Below are positions 12,601 through 25,900 of a stretch of DNA of 64,000 bases, piece after piece. Where the stretch lies: the NCBI GenBank assembly GCA_016858145.1, contig JAEHOE010000006.1:1116001-1180000 (forward strand), read 5' to 3'. The stretch comes from Edaphochlamys debaryana. Taxonomy: Eukaryota > Chlorophyta > Chlorophyceae > Chlamydomonadales. The position numbers and the translations under genes are program-made. The first letter of the stretch is position 1, and the number at the start of each line of letters is the position of its first letter. The notes beneath the pieces were generated by a model. It saw only the letters and a list, made by a program, of their open reading frames with translations. It did not search any database and had not been told where the DNA came from.

Positions 12601-15600
12601 ACGCCCCACTTACGTAGAGCACCTTGTGGAACAAAGCGTCGTGCAGGCTCTGGGCCCACGCTGACTGGTCCGTCACCTCGGCCTTCGCAGGGGCAACCGG
12701 GGCCAACTGCCCCGGCCCACTCGCGTGTGGGTGCGAGCCTGGCATGGCCCACACATGGCCTCGCGCCTGACCCTGTCCGGGCACCGCCACAGCGGCCGCA
12801 AGGGCTGCTGTGGCCTGTGCAGCGCTACCGGAGGACCCCACCCGCGTTGGCGGCGGGGGCTGCGGTCGAAGGGCTCCGCCGGAAGCAGTGGAGGTGGCTT
12901 CGCCAGAGGTAACCAGCGCTACCGTCACCGCCAGCGCTGCTGCCTCTTCCTCCGCGCTCCGGATTGAGCTCGTCCCCGTCCCCAGAGTCGCCGCTATGGC
13001 GTGGTACGGCCCCCGCTGCTCGCTGCTGCCCCGGTGTGAACTCAGGGCCACGGCTGTGCCAACCGCCACCGCCGCTGCCCCTGCCACTGCCGCGTCACTC
13101 GCAGAGCTCCCGCTGGGCGAGGTCGCTGCAGAGACGCCAATGGCGACTGGGTTCGTAGCGGCTTTGGGGTGTGCCCCAGCCGCAACGCCCTCAATAACCA
13201 CCGACGAGAGCTCCGTCTCCGCAGGTGCGGAGCAGGAGGCTGCGGCAGCGGCCACCCCGGGCGCTGCACCGTCCGATCCGCTCTTGGCGGGGCCGCCACC
13301 TGTGCCCCTGTGCCTCCGAACCCACCAGACCCCCGCAAGGAGAGCCACCACAAGTGGCACGCCGACGCCCACTGCCACGGCCGCCGCAATAACCCCCGGC
13401 TCAGGACCGGCATCGTCACCGCCCCCAGCAGGGGCGGTGCGACCGCCGCTCGGCACTGGCTGCTCGACCGGCGGCGCGGGTGGCACAATGGGCGTTCCCC
13501 ACACCAGGGCTACCTCCTCGATGTAGGAGCCGGCGTGTGCCTGTTCCATCGGGGGCGAACCGCGTAAGGGTTGCCTCACAGTTCGAAAACGTCACAGCAA
13601 GACAGATCACGCGATCCTATGCCGTTCCGCCCCGCCCGCCCACCTGTACGGCGACCAGGTAGCCCCCGGACGGCGCGGTAAAGCGGTACGGCACGGAGCA
13701 CACCAAGCCCAGCCCCGCCGGCGCGGTCCACAGCCGCCCCGTGCTGGTGCGGAACACGAGCTCCTCGACCAGCGCCCCACGGCAGCCAGTCACCTCCACA
13801 ACTACCTCCCCAGCAGCAGCGTCTAGCTCGAAGCTGCGCCAGCCGGCTGACCGCGAGAGGTAGGCCATGGTGTTTGCCGTGGCAGCGATGGAAGGCGGCG
13901 GCGCGGCTGCGCCAAAGGACGCGTTTGCCGACAGGTACGTCCCGTCCAGGGACCCCAGGACCATGGGCGCGTCCCTGGGGACCGAAGCCGGCGGAGGCGG
14001 CGAGCCAGGGAGGGGCGACGACAGCGACTGCAGGCCGTCCAGCACCCTGACGCCCTCGTCAGAGCCTTGGGGTCCACGACTTGTGTACTGCAGGGCGAAG
14101 CCGCCCAGCGCCTCGAAAGATAGCGGAAGCTCGGCAGCCACTGCCGACCAGACCAGGAGCGGCCGCATCGCGACGCCCACAATCGCGCGCGAGATGGTGG
14201 TGTTGATGTTGAGCGGCACAGCGGCGGTGTTTGTGATGGACGAAGTGCCGGAAGGAAGCCCCGAGGCGGCCGTAATCAAGGTGGCGCCCCGGGTGCGCTG
14301 CGAGGCCGCGGGTGGGGGTGGGGCAGGCCGGGCTGGGCGAGCGCGGATACGACAGGAAGCAGGGTAAGGACAGCGCAGGCGTTTGCAAACTCCCCCGTTA
14401 ACTAGATCAGCGCTTGTGGCAGAGCCCCGACCTCGTCAGCCCGCACGCACCCAGTCCTGGAGGCCCTGTTCATCGAGGATGTCATCGACGGTACGGAAGG
14501 TGCAGTTGGGGCCTGCGGGCGGCGGACGACACGTTGGTCAAGGACTGCTGTGCGAACCTCAGGGCATTCCTGTAACCGCCCACGCAGCCCCTCGCCCGCT
14601 GCTTGCCTGAGTTGGGGTTGCCGATGCCAATCAGGGAAAAGCTCAGCGCGTGGGGACCTGGGCGAAAGGTAGGCGGCGTTAACTTTAAGCGTGGGCGTCA
14701 CGCGCGTCCAACGCTCTGCGTAAAGGGTTCAGGCTGCAGGCGACCAACCTGGCGTAAAGACTGTCCGGGTGTTGTTCGTGGCGGCCACGGGAGGCGGCGG
14801 GCTGTTCAACAACGCTGGCCAGGAGGCTCCATCGGATGTCTCTGTGCTGCCCTGGGCCTCGCCGTCACCAAGCACGGGCCAGTCGGCTTTGCAAATGACT
14901 GACGCTGTGATTGAGCAGTCCGCCGCCTGCACTGCGACCATCTGCACATTGCCCTCGTCCACCTGCCATGACACTGTCAGACAGGGCGGCGTGAAGGTTG
15001 CGGAGATGTTCCGAGAAGGTCGCACCCAGGCAACGCCTGCGAGAGAGAGCAACGGAGGCACAGAAGGGCACACGGCGGGTGAGGGCAAGGGCGCGAGGGA
15101 TCCGTAGGCGCTGCGACCGGGCTGCTCTGCCAAATAAGACACACTGCCACCGGGGTATGCGTCCGCTCTGCAGGAAGTGCTCACGGTTGTCTAGCATGAG
15201 GAGGAAGGGCGTTCGCGCCAGCAGTGAGACCTCGAAGGCCATAGCGTCCTCGAGTGCCAGGATGCGCCACGCGAGGCCAAACAGCCGCTGAGACCTGGGG
15301 AGGTCAAGTGGTCGAAGTATGGCTGCGTCGCATGCGGGACACCCTTGCAAGTGTATCATCCAACGCGCTTCCCACCGTCCCAGTCTCACCTGCACTGATC
15401 CACGGCTGTGCCATACGTGTACGAGCCCAGCTTGTCGATGCTGTACACCGTACGGCCAGCCCGCACGGTGCTGGTGATCACGTCATCAGCAGAGCCTCCC
15501 ACGGCGACCGGGGGGCCTTGGGCCGGGGCGGGAGCCACCCCCCTAATGCCCTCGTGCACCGAGACCTCGAGCGTCTCGCTCGGTACCACTCCACACAAAC

Positions 15601-18114
15601 CGTATGACGGGTCACAGGAGGATAGCTGCAGGGCATAGGATAGGAGCACTGACAATCAGTTCAGACGTGGACGTCGTGAGAACGCAGGGTGCAATAGCAG
15701 GTCCACAATCTCGTCTCAAAAGCAGTAATCCGCAGCGTCTACCCACCAAGCAGGAGGACGCAAGCGTGCCGCAGAGCCCCACACGGCCGCGAGCAGCTCC
15801 GCAGCACATGAAGGAAGGGCACGCGTAGCCCTGAGCGTTGAAGGACCCACACTCGGACCCTCCCCGCTGAGCCTGACCGGCTGGGATGAGCGGGCGTGCT
15901 TGGTTGCACTCGGGCGTTGGCACCACTGGCACCAGGCGAGGTGCCACCGCTTCCACTCCGCCCGTGCCGTACAGTCCCTGACCCAGGACCGCCGCTCCCG
16001 AGAAGCTCGTCTCAGAGAGGGGCGGGTCGGGCGCTGGCTGCGTCGCGTTGACCGGAACGGCCCACACGAACCACAGCTGGGAGATGGACGGCAGCTGCTG
16101 GGAGTCCGAAACGCTGCCGTTGCCCTGTCGCGAGACGTAGCCTTCCACAGCTGCCAGAAACCCACCCCGAGCCACCTGGCGCGGGACAGCGGGAGGCGGT
16201 GTAAGCACGTTTTTAGGCGGGCCAGTGCAATCCGTAACTTGCGGGCCCTCGCGAAACCATTACTGATGTTCTCCCCAGCCGTCAGGCCCCATCCCACCGC
16301 CGACGCACCTCCTCCGCAAAGTTGGAGATGCAGCGCACGACCCCCTGCGCCGCCGCCGCGCCCCCCGCCGTCACGAACAGCAGGCGCTGCACGCTGCTGG
16401 GCCCCGCGCAGCCCTCCACGCGGGTCACGTAGCTCGTGCGCAGCACCGTGCGACTGCCCTCCTTGGCCATGGGCATGGCAGCCCACATCGGGTTGGAGGC
16501 AGAGGAGGGTTCTCCAAAGAAATCGGACACGGCCGCATCCTCCAGAGCTTGCTCCACGGCTGCAGGGCGGTAAAAGCAAGAAGAGCTCAGCAGCAAGCGT
16601 ACAGTGCGGGCGGAAAAGCCGGAAGAAAAGCAACAGAGCTCGGAAGCACCGGCGGCACCCACCATCCGTAACTTCATTGGCATGGACCAGACGGATCGCG
16701 TCCAGACCCGTGGCACGCCACCTCCCGACGATGTTGACGGCCGGCCCAAACCGCAGGAAAGCGTCGAGCCCCGAAAAGAAAGTTGAACCGGCGGGAAGGC
16801 TTCCAGTAGCCCCGCCAAGGCGCAAGCCAGAGCGGACCAGCCTGTATCCGGGGGGTAGCCCAGACACGCCCCCGCTCCCGTTAGCAGTGACGGGCACCGC
16901 TGGCGGCAGAGACGGCGGCACGGGCGTCCGGTAGAGGTTGTGTGCCAGAGTCAACTGTGGCAGCAGGGAAAAAGGCGTGTCAGTTTATGGCACAGCAGGG
17001 AATTTAGCGGACCTCTTCTACATGACTGCACACTTACTCCAGCCGTGAGTGACTGCGCTACGCTGTACTCCAGACACATGTACTGCATGGCCCAGTTGCA
17101 GGGCAGCCACGACAGCTCCACCGCGCCCGTGTAGCCGGCCAGCCTCGAGGGCAGGATGATGGCCCTACAGCTGCCCCAGGGGTCCATCACCCAGAGGCTG
17201 CTGCCGCCTGAGAAGGAGAAGGCCACAAGTGTATGGGGGAGTCGGGTTCCAGCCAACGTACAAGCCCCATGCGCAAAACACGGACACAGCCAGCCCGGTA
17301 GGTCCCTAGGAATGCGGTCTACCTGTGTTGAATGACGGAGGGTCCTGGCGCAGGTTTGTTTGGAACAGCTGCACGTTTCTGGCAACCATGTCGGGCAGCA
17401 CGTAGAGCAGCAGAGTTGCGGGAGCCAACACCCCAGGACCGGCGAGGCCAGGACCCGACAGACAAATGTCCGCTGCGTCCGCGGCGGACGCCGGGGTGAG
17501 GACCAGGGACACATTGAACTGCCCGGCGGACAGAACAATGAACTCTGAGGAGGGAGGGGAGGAGGCGGTGGGGCGAAAGAGGGAGGAGCGGGCCCGTGTC
17601 AGGACGAGGGCGAGGCAAGCGCCGCGGCTGTGTGCAAGCTTGCGTCAGGTGCCGTAAGGCTTGTGTGAATATCAGGAGCACCAACGCGTGCCTAGCGTTT
17701 CGGAGCAAGTGGCCAAAATGTGTGCGAGGCCAGAGGCCACAGCGAGCTGCAAGTTGCCATGGGACTACCACGAGTAGCAGACAAACCAAAGGTGAGGCTA
17801 GCTCTCGCTGCAGAGAACGAACGTTGGTCCGCACTGCCTCGAGTGAGCTAAGACAGGAACCTGCTGTCCCCTGGACCACTTGACGCGTACAACTAGACAA
17901 ACATACACCTAAGGCGCTGCAGAGCGGGGCTCTGCCCGGGTCACCGTCTTTTGCATGTCGGGCACCGCGGCGTGCGAGCGCTGACATAGACCCGCTTTGG
18001 GCGTGTTAACCCACCTGCTGAGACCGCGTGCACGGACAGCAGCAAGCCAAGCAGGAGGCTGGCAGCGCCTTGTCCCCTCCCCCAGCCTCGCCGCTGGGAT
18101 GATGCGTATTTCAT
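9646..18114 (-). repeat. Left arm of a large inverted duplication
   Basis: The minus-strand receptor kinase and 57 bp of its 3' flank (9646-9704) recur inverted at 29644-39434. Most exons have identical lengths in both arms (292, 251, 236, 110, 51, 62, 654, 91, 137, 136, 79, 69, 85, 210 nt), and splice phases match throughout. Confidence 0.85.
9716..18114 (-). CDS. Lectin-type receptor-like protein kinase A (hevein-like + jacalin-like ectodomain, TM, TKL kinase)
   Basis: Predicted single-pass plasma-membrane receptor kinase, 1879 aa. Exons high to low: 18114-18015, 17544-17323, 17207-17038, 16954-16663, 16559-16309, 16175-15747, 15625-15390, 15294-15185, 15036-14749, 14657-14607, 14512-14451, 14297-13644, 13540-12614, 12525-11767, 11665-11575, 11445-11309, 11146-11011, 10877-10799, 10685-10617, 10502-10418, 10317-10108, 9997-9716 (5640 nt, in frame). 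Exon 1 encodes a signal peptide ending AVSA. The ectodomain has a hevein-like Cys cluster (ACPSFMCCG...GLCG) and a jacalin-like segment (GEVVVEVTGCRGALVEELVF). A hydrophobic helix sits near residues 1005-1029, then a ~500-aa low-complexity juxtamembrane region. The kinase shows VAVKLL, HRDLKPSN and a DFG split by an intron; the C-tail is Glu/Ala-rich. Introns after 14607 and 10108 use GC donors. Paralogue of the plus-strand gene at 29644-38844, in inverted orientation. Ligand unknown; glycan binding is inferred from the motifs. Confidence 0.85.
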
Positions 18115-19992
18115 CTCATCGTCGTGCTAGAGCCCATCGACAGCATAGAGCTGCTGGGGCTGGGAGGCGCCAAGACAGAAGGAAACGCCACCACCCCGCG
18201 TCGGCCGGACAGCTGAGGCTTCCCCCCATCAAGAAGGCATCTAATCAGCACCAGCAGGGCTAGCGGATGTGAATATGGGTGGCAAAAGCGGGAGATGTGC
18301 GGACTGTTTCTGCACTGTGTTATGACGTTCTTCAGCGCAGCATTACAAGCTATGTGGCACAACAAGCGAGCAGGGCCAGGGGGTATACTAGCATGGCAGC
18401 GGCAACCAGGAGTGGACTCCTCAAAGTGTGGAGCATTGGTGTGGCGAATACGGGAGCCCCGGCCAGTCATGGCCGCGATCACCGCCGGCCGCCTCACCGG
18501 AGCAGCAGGAGGTTGTGCGGAGAGTGGAGGGGGGGCTGGCGGCATGCTGGGGGGTAAAGGTATCAATCAAGCGCTTGTATCGCGAGCAGGGGGTCTGAGC
18601 CAGGCGCCCCGGTGGCCCGGCGGGCCCATCCAGGTCCTTCAGGCGCTCAGTCCCGAGAGGTGCCACTGCTGTGAAGTTTAACCTGGGGTTACACGAAGGC
18701 CAGGAGGCCAGGAGGCAGGAGCTCATATGTGGAATGTGGGCGTGTGAGGAGGTGATGAGTCTGTAAGTCGGGGACGCGGGGGACCCAGCCCCAGCCTGCC
18801 AAAGCTCAGATGCGGACAAGGGTGGCTGCCCGAAGGCAGGAAAAGGGCTGAGCCTCGTGGTCCCCCCCAGGGGGCCCAATGTTCGAGTCCTCAACGCTCT
18901 CCACCACCAACCCGCAAGCAGGCTCGCACCCGGCCATGAATCCGTTGGAACCCCGCACTACACGAGGTGGTGCGCTTGTCAGGCGCCTGATCGCCTCGGC
19001 CGGACATAGCCGGCCGGACCACCACAGCTACGGCTGAGGTACCCTTCATCGACCCTTGCAAGGCCCAACCGCTATAAGCACGTCCCGCCGCCAACGTCTC
19101 CGCTAGCTAAACATCTCTGCTCGCCAACGTCTCCGCCAGCGCGACCCGGCACGGATGGGACTCTTGCGAGCTCGCACATGGTCCCGAAGAACCGCCTCAG
19201 GGCAAAAAGGGACAGGTGTCCGGCTTCCGTCGTGAAATGTGCCGAAGGTGCCACGGCGATGGCCCATGCCTAAGTTTCCCTGCTCTTAATCACAATCTTC
19301 CGCGATGCGTCCTACCTTGGGACCCACTTGTCCGGGCAGAAATCGGCGGGCAAACCTGTTCTGACGCCCTGAGCCTCCCCGAGCCCCGACGGTGGCAGAG
19401 ACATGGGGACCGGGCGGCCCAGGCCCCCCATCGCCCCGCTGCGCCCCGGGGGCGGGGGGGGTCAAAGCAGACGTGCCATGCAGAGAGTGCACGAGGGGCC
19501 GACGGCACGGCACGGTGTACCAGTCGCCAACTGCCCGCGGCATGGCAGCAACTTGAAGCACATTGCAGGGAGGGTGCCCAGTTACAATTGGTGCCCGAGA
19601 CTGGGGGGATCACTCCCGCCACCTACAAAGGTATGCAGCCATGCGTAGCTAAGGCAGCCTCGGCAGTCTCGTATGGACGCTGGGGGTGCCTGCCCACCGT
19701 CGGGGGCGTCAGGGATGGAGAGTGCGCGGGGGGGGGGGGGGGGACGGGGGTGAGGAGGCGAGCGCATGAAAGTCACGGGCGGAGGCACGACCGTGGAGAG
19801 GGAAGATGCCTGAAGCGCAACACTCAGCTACCAACAACAAGAAGAGCAGCAGAAACGACCGCGTCATTTCGTTGTTTTTGCACCACCCGAAAGCGATTGA
19901 AGACCGCCTAACGCCTCGCGCGTGTGCACGCAACCGGTATCGTGTGTACCAAGTCTCTGTAAACTTGAAGCTGGCCTGCAATGCCGTAGAGC
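18115..19992. other. Intergenic region upstream of receptor kinase A and the glycosyltransferase
   Basis: It holds the 5' flank of the minus receptor kinase and that of the plus glycosyltransferase, so it is a divergent promoter region. I see no gene I can support. Visible structure: a GGCCAGGA-type short repeat near 18695-18720, the pair cgccaacgtctccgc near 19089 and 19122, the palindromic cggccggacatagccggccg near 18998, an AAGGGCTGAGCC dispersed-repeat fragment near 18841, and a run of 16 G at 19728-19743. Confidence 0.5.
19728..19743 (+). repeat. Poly-G run (16 G)
   Basis: Sixteen consecutive G, followed by GACGGGGGTGAGG. It could form a G-quadruplex. It is 250 bp upstream of the glycosyltransferase start. 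It could also be a length-variable or poorly sequenced site. Confidence 0.8.
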
Positions 19993-22900
19993 ATGCCGAA
20001 TAAACTGGTGAGGCGACCTAGAAAGCTCGGGCCATGAGCGCATGCTTCCCGGTCTCGAACGCGGAGGGAGGCGCCATAATCACGATGACAAGTGCTCCGT
20101 AGCGCGGGTCTGGGGTGGGCGCCACGACTTGATGCGGGTCGCTCCGCACCGCGTGGGCACACAGTAGGGGTCGTGCCTCGGGGTCTTGCCTGGTCCCCAC
20201 TCCGCACGGACGTCCGACCTCCGGTCGATCCGCTACCCCTTGCCCTATCCCATGCACCCTCTCCTCGGCGCACAACCCCAAGACGTATCCCATACACCCT
20301 CTCCTCGGCGCACAACCCCAGGTGCTGCTCCTGGGCTTGCTGCTTGGGGCCAGAGCAGGGGCAGCGGACGTCAGCCCCGCATGGGCTGCCAAGGAGTTGA
20401 AGAAGGACTGCTCACCGGGCTGCACAGAGAACATTGGCAACTGTAATGCAGGTAGGTCCGCGCGCATGTTGCAGGAGGCGGGACAGTGCGGTCCCAACAA
20501 GGCCTGTCATTCCCAGCCTTGGCTCAGGGCGTCCCGTTTAGGGATGTTTTGTCCCCACCAAGCTCTGCGGTTCACCTACGCACCCTACTCGCGATCGCAG
20601 AGTTCGGGCGTTGCGAGTGTCGCTTCGGCTTTGGCGGTGGGGCCGGGCGGTGGGGCCGGGTGGGGCTGGGCGGCAGTGTGTCAGACAAGTAGTGGACAAG
20701 CGGGGCACCCCCATGGGGGCGGAAAAGGGCTGAGCCCCTCACCCATCTGCTACGCGACCCATTCCCCGTGTTAACCGTGGGCGCACTATACTCCAACCGA
20801 GCTTTTACGCGTTGATAGCAGGTTGTCGGGGGACTCGCACCCCTCGGCACAGACTTAGCTGCCCGGTCTTATCTACACGGACACCGCTCCGCCACCTCCT
20901 AGCCACCGCTACCCGCCACCACCCTGCGCGCCGCCAGCGGCCCTTGTGACACACCGCCTCCAGCGTGGTCTTGACAACGGAATTGGTCTTCATGGCAGCT
21001 CCCGCGGGGCCTGTTGGTCCCCGCGGGAGTCTGTGGTGCTATGCGGACTGAAGTGTGAGTAGCAAACTATCCCCGCCGGTCCAAGAGGCCTGGTTCAAGC
21101 CATGGGGTCCCCCCATCCGGGATGATTATGGTCCATCGAGCTTAGAGCAAGTGCACCGTGTCGCGACTGCCCTCAGAGAATTGTGCAAGGTTAGCTAGCA
21201 ACACACTCTGACTGAGTACGTGCGTGGAGGTTGAGCTCCCAGACATGTCGCCGGCATGTTGGAGCGTGGTCGATATGTTTCCCTGTTCTCAGTTGCAAGC
21301 GATAGGGATAAGGGAACTGCAGCTTGTGGCGTCGCGGGCTAGGTGTGAATCGCAGGTTCTTGCGTGACGCAGGCACACACGCACGCACGCACGCCGACAC
21401 GGGGTAATCCCGGGGTGGTGTGGCTGGGTGGGTGGGTAGTAGTGGAAAAGGGCTTACCCGACCAAACCCCTACTAGACCTTCCCCATGGGTCCACGTCAA
21501 CCCCCGCGCGTATTGTCTGGCGCCTTCTCCTGATCTGGGTCGGGGGGGCCACGCCGCAGTCTAATGCAGCTATTCCCAAGGCTGGTCCCTGGAAGGGCGC
21601 ACGGGCCGCAGGCCTTGCAGTGAGCAACGCCGCCCTGACCTCTTACGGCTGCACGCGCCTGCCTGCCCAGGGGACGACTGCTCCAAGCTCTTGCTGCCGG
21701 CATGCATGACTGCTAAGAAGCTGACAGCGGGTGCGCGGTTCTGAGCAGGCGAACAAATTCACATTTGTATCTGCCCAGCACTCTGGGGCAACGCTTCCTG
21801 GACTCGTACCGAGTCATCACGTTGCCTCGTGTCGTTTCAACTTTGTGCAGTACCACTGTACGGCCTTGGGTCGCCGAGGAATGTGAGTCCTGGCGCTTGG
21901 ACACAGGCCCACAGGGCGCGGGGCTTGCGCGCAGGGGCTCTTGGGCGTAAAACGTGCTTGCTGCTTTGCGCACGGCGCGCGGCTTGCCTTTCACCAAGCC
22001 ATGCCCTGCCGCTTGTCCCGCAGTGCTACTGCTACCGGCAGCTGGAGAAGCTGTCCTGCAGCCACGAGTACACGGAGGATCCGTTGTACTGCGATCACGT
22101 GCCCTTCTGGTGGGAAGTAATTGCTGCTCAAAGCGGGCACGGGGCGTTCATGGCGATGTAATGTCGGTCTCCCATCAGCCCCGCATGTGTCAAATGTGCC
22201 AACATCCGTCATCGTTTGCGGTGGCTCCCTGGCCTCCCCGCGCCCGCCCCACCAGCAGTGCTCTGTCCTCCGCCGCAGGGCCTGGGAGGACCTCCCCTGC
22301 TACGAATACGACGGGGTCCCTGAGGAGGAGCAGGTGGGTGCGCCGCTGGAAGGGATGGGGAGCGAGGGGAGGGAACCAAGGGATTATGTGCTGGGGGGGG
22401 GGCCGCGTGTGGCGCCAGTCTGCGCTGTCGAAGGAGTCCCTTACCCCGCCCCGTGCGGCCTCTCCCAACCCATATGCCGGCCCCCTGCAGATAAGTGACT
22501 TTCCTGACGAGTCTGCGCCAGGGGCCAAGAAGCTCAAGTGGTACGTGGGGTGCCGGAAGGTGAGGCCTCCGCACAACCCGAATTCGTAGCGGCAGGCGGG
22601 CATTGGGGTGCCTACGGAGGAGTCCGTCCCTGCTGATGCCCTTGTCCGTCTAACAGCCGCAGCACAGGGGGCCTCTTGTATGGACTGGGTGCAAGAGCCG
22701 TCGCATGCAGAGGAGAAACGGGGGCTTGCTGCCGTCACCACCTGCATAGCCAGCGTACCCTGCGTGTGGCTGGATGAGCGGCGCCCGGTTACGAGGGACC
22801 CCTTGGCTGTCAGCCTGCACGCCTGGTGCCCCGTCGTGGTGCCTCGGACCACACGCCCGCCTGCCTTATGACACCATCACTCTTGTACTCCGTCCTGAAC

Positions 22901-25900
22901 CCTCGCAGCATGGACAAAACCCCACATTCCAGTTCGAGGCGAGCAGAAGGTGCGCGCCCGTCACCTGAATTCATTTAGTTGGTCGGTGTTGTAATGGTTT
23001 GAATTTGACCCCGGGGTGCCTGCCAGCTAAGCCTTGCTCCGAGCACTTCCGCTTCAGATGCTCCTTCCCTGTCCCCTCTCAGGGCCACCGCGGACGGCTT
23101 CCACTGGGCCAACCGCGGCTGGTCGCCGGTGGACAAGTGCAGGGAGCGGTAGGCGGGCTGGGAAGAGGCAGGGGCTTTTCGTTCAGGGCACAGAGTTCGA
23201 GCAACATCAAGAGGTGCTGCACTACGGTGGCACTGAGGGCCGCTGGCAAGACCTTCACGCCCCTTCGCGTGCCCCGCCTCCCGCTTGCCTGCGCAGGTGC
23301 AATGATCGCGGGCAGTGCAACGGCGGGCACTGCCGCTGCGCGCCCTTCTACATGGGTGAAACCTGCGAGACGGAGACCACGGTGCACTGCCCGCTGGGCT
23401 GCTCGGGCCGTGGCACTTGCCATCCGGGCGGTTTCTGCCACTGCAAGTGAGATCCCGGGCTGGCTGAGCCCGTTTTACGGGTTGAGTCCTGGGGAGTCTC
23501 AGGGCCAGGCCTGTGGCCGGCAAACAACGACACGCGGAAAGCCAGGGCTCGTTATGCGTTGTTGACGTGACTGTCGGTGGTTAAAGCGGCCGCGAGGACC
23601 CAAGCGTAAGGGCACAGAGGCCTGGGAGGTGGCACCCATGCCACTGATTATTGAGCGTCCTTTTCGCTGACCTGCGCTGAGGCCCTCGCCTGTGCCCTGC
23701 AGGCCCGGCTTCTGGGGGGAGGGCTGCGCGCGCTCCAAGGCGTACACGGCAGAGGGTGCGTGATGGAAGGGGTGGCGACGGTGGGGGCCTCACGGGCGGG
23801 TTGAGTCGTGGGCAGGACACAGCGAGCGGGGGCAGGCGTGCGGCGGCCATTCCCCAAGGGGCCTCGATGCTGCCTCTAAGCAGGGGCCGCTGCCTGTGGC
23901 CTCATATGATGCCGTTCGCGTGCAATGCCCCAAGCCCCTCTGCTTGCCCATCCACTTGACCCCGTTCCACTGCCCCACTGCTCCACTGCCCCAGTGGCCA
24001 CGCCCCACCCCACCCGGCTGCGTATCTACGTATACGAGCTTCCACAGACTGTGTCCTACATGCGCCCAACCGGGGAGGACCACTGGTGGGGCGGCGGAGC
24101 TGATCCGAGTCCCAGCAAGCCATACCCCGTGATGACCAGTGCCCTCAGCCTTGTCAGCCCCGGTCCCGGCCTCGGATTCGGCCCCGCTTCACAAGCCCTT
24201 GCCTCGCTTGGCACCCTCACCGCGCCTCCCCCAGGCCCCTGCACGACCCCATCTATCTGGCTGAGACGGAGTTCCACCACCGCCTGCTTGGGGACTGGGC
24301 CGTGCGTACGGAGAATCCATGGTGAGGCTGCGTAGCCACCAGGGCCTTGGGACCTCAGCGCCTGCGGGCCAGACCGCGATGCAGGCGGGCACGCATGCAC
24401 GGCCCCAGGGACCAATGCACTTGTCGGAGGCACACGCATGGTGTTGTCGGCCTCCTGCACATGGGGAGAGCTATGGAGCGGTCCCAGCCCCTCTGCCCTG
24501 AAACAGGGAGGCCAACCTCTTCTTCGTTCCCACGCACCTCTACTACTACACCTCCAACATCGGCTTTCCGGGCCACCACTACACCAAGGTACCTTCCATC
24601 ATGCTTTTGTGAAGGAAACATCCTGTGAAGGAAACGTCCTGCATTGAAGGAAGCATCCTGCATTGGGGAATGGGCCCCTGACCGGCGCCTGGCAGCTCGC
24701 TGGTTGCCTTCAGCTGGCTTCGGTCCGCACCTCCAATTCGCTCTGCAGAACTGCCCCTCCTGTCGTCCCGACCGGCACCTGAACCATCGCCCCGCGCAGG
24801 TCTTTGACTACGTGCGGCGAAATCACCCCTGGTGGAACATGACGGCTGGCCGCAACCACTTTGTTGTAGGCAAGCCCTGGGCTGGGGGCGCTGGGCACGA
24901 ACGGGGCAGACCGCGGGCGGCCAGACCGGTGCAGCTTGCACCGGCAGCTTGCACCGGCCGGGGCGGTCAGCGGCCGGCGGCCGGCTAGGCATGGCTCAGC
25001 CACCAGCCTGTATAGAGCTCTGGTGGCAACTTGCCCTGCGCTTGCCTCACGCTCCGCGCCTCACCCACCGCGCCCTTGCTCCGCACCCGCTCGCGCCTCC
25101 CACGCGCCTCCGCTGGCGGCAGCCTCCAACGACCGCGGCTGCTGCGACCTGTACCGCCTGAGCCCGGAGGTGCAGCACCCAATTAAGGTGCGCGGCCAGG
25201 CAGACACCTTTCGGCCTCGGTACCGCTTCCCACCTCCAACCATTCATGGCCCACCCTGCCCTTCCATCTGCTCAGCTCAAACCTGCCCTGCCTTCCCATC
25301 CTTGCCCGTCCCCATGCATTCCTCCATCACATGCCCATCCCCGTACGTTCCTTCACCCTATGCCCAACCGCCAACCTCCCCTCTTCCCCACCCACCCCAA
25401 CCCCCAGGTGGTCCATTTCGCGCAGGAGCCCCGCCACGGAGTGGCGCTGCTGCGGGGGGAGGCGGCCAAGGGGGGCGGCGGGCTGCTGGGGCTGGGGCCG
25501 GGCGCGGGGGAGGACCCCAAGAAGATCATGGAGCGCCTCGGCATCAACACGGACGTGAGTGCTGACGAGGAAGCAAGATGCATATTGCAGGGTTACATGG
25601 GGTGTGGGGTGTCAGATTCGTGCGGTGCCCCCAGCAGCATGTCTGCCGCAGGAAGGGTCTCCTGCGTTACACCCCTGCTCGCCTGCTGGTTGCATCATGA
25701 GGGAACTGACACTCCACTCCGCCCCTGTGTTTCCCCTCCGCCCAAACCCCTGCGCAGGACCCCGCCATGGTACGTGGAGAGGCGGGCGTTTGGAAAGCAC
25801 GGAGGAGGCAGGGTTCGGACTGAGGGAGCACCACCGTGATCAGTCGTTGCCTCGGGTACCGGTCCCTGGACTCAACGGGGGCGACCCAGCGGAACTGGGG

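Noticed and set aside
20805..20993. Complete tRNA gene on the minus strand
   Set aside because: Box A and B are present, but I could not find a paired acceptor stem or anticodon arm at tRNA spacing; a SINE or remnant fits better.
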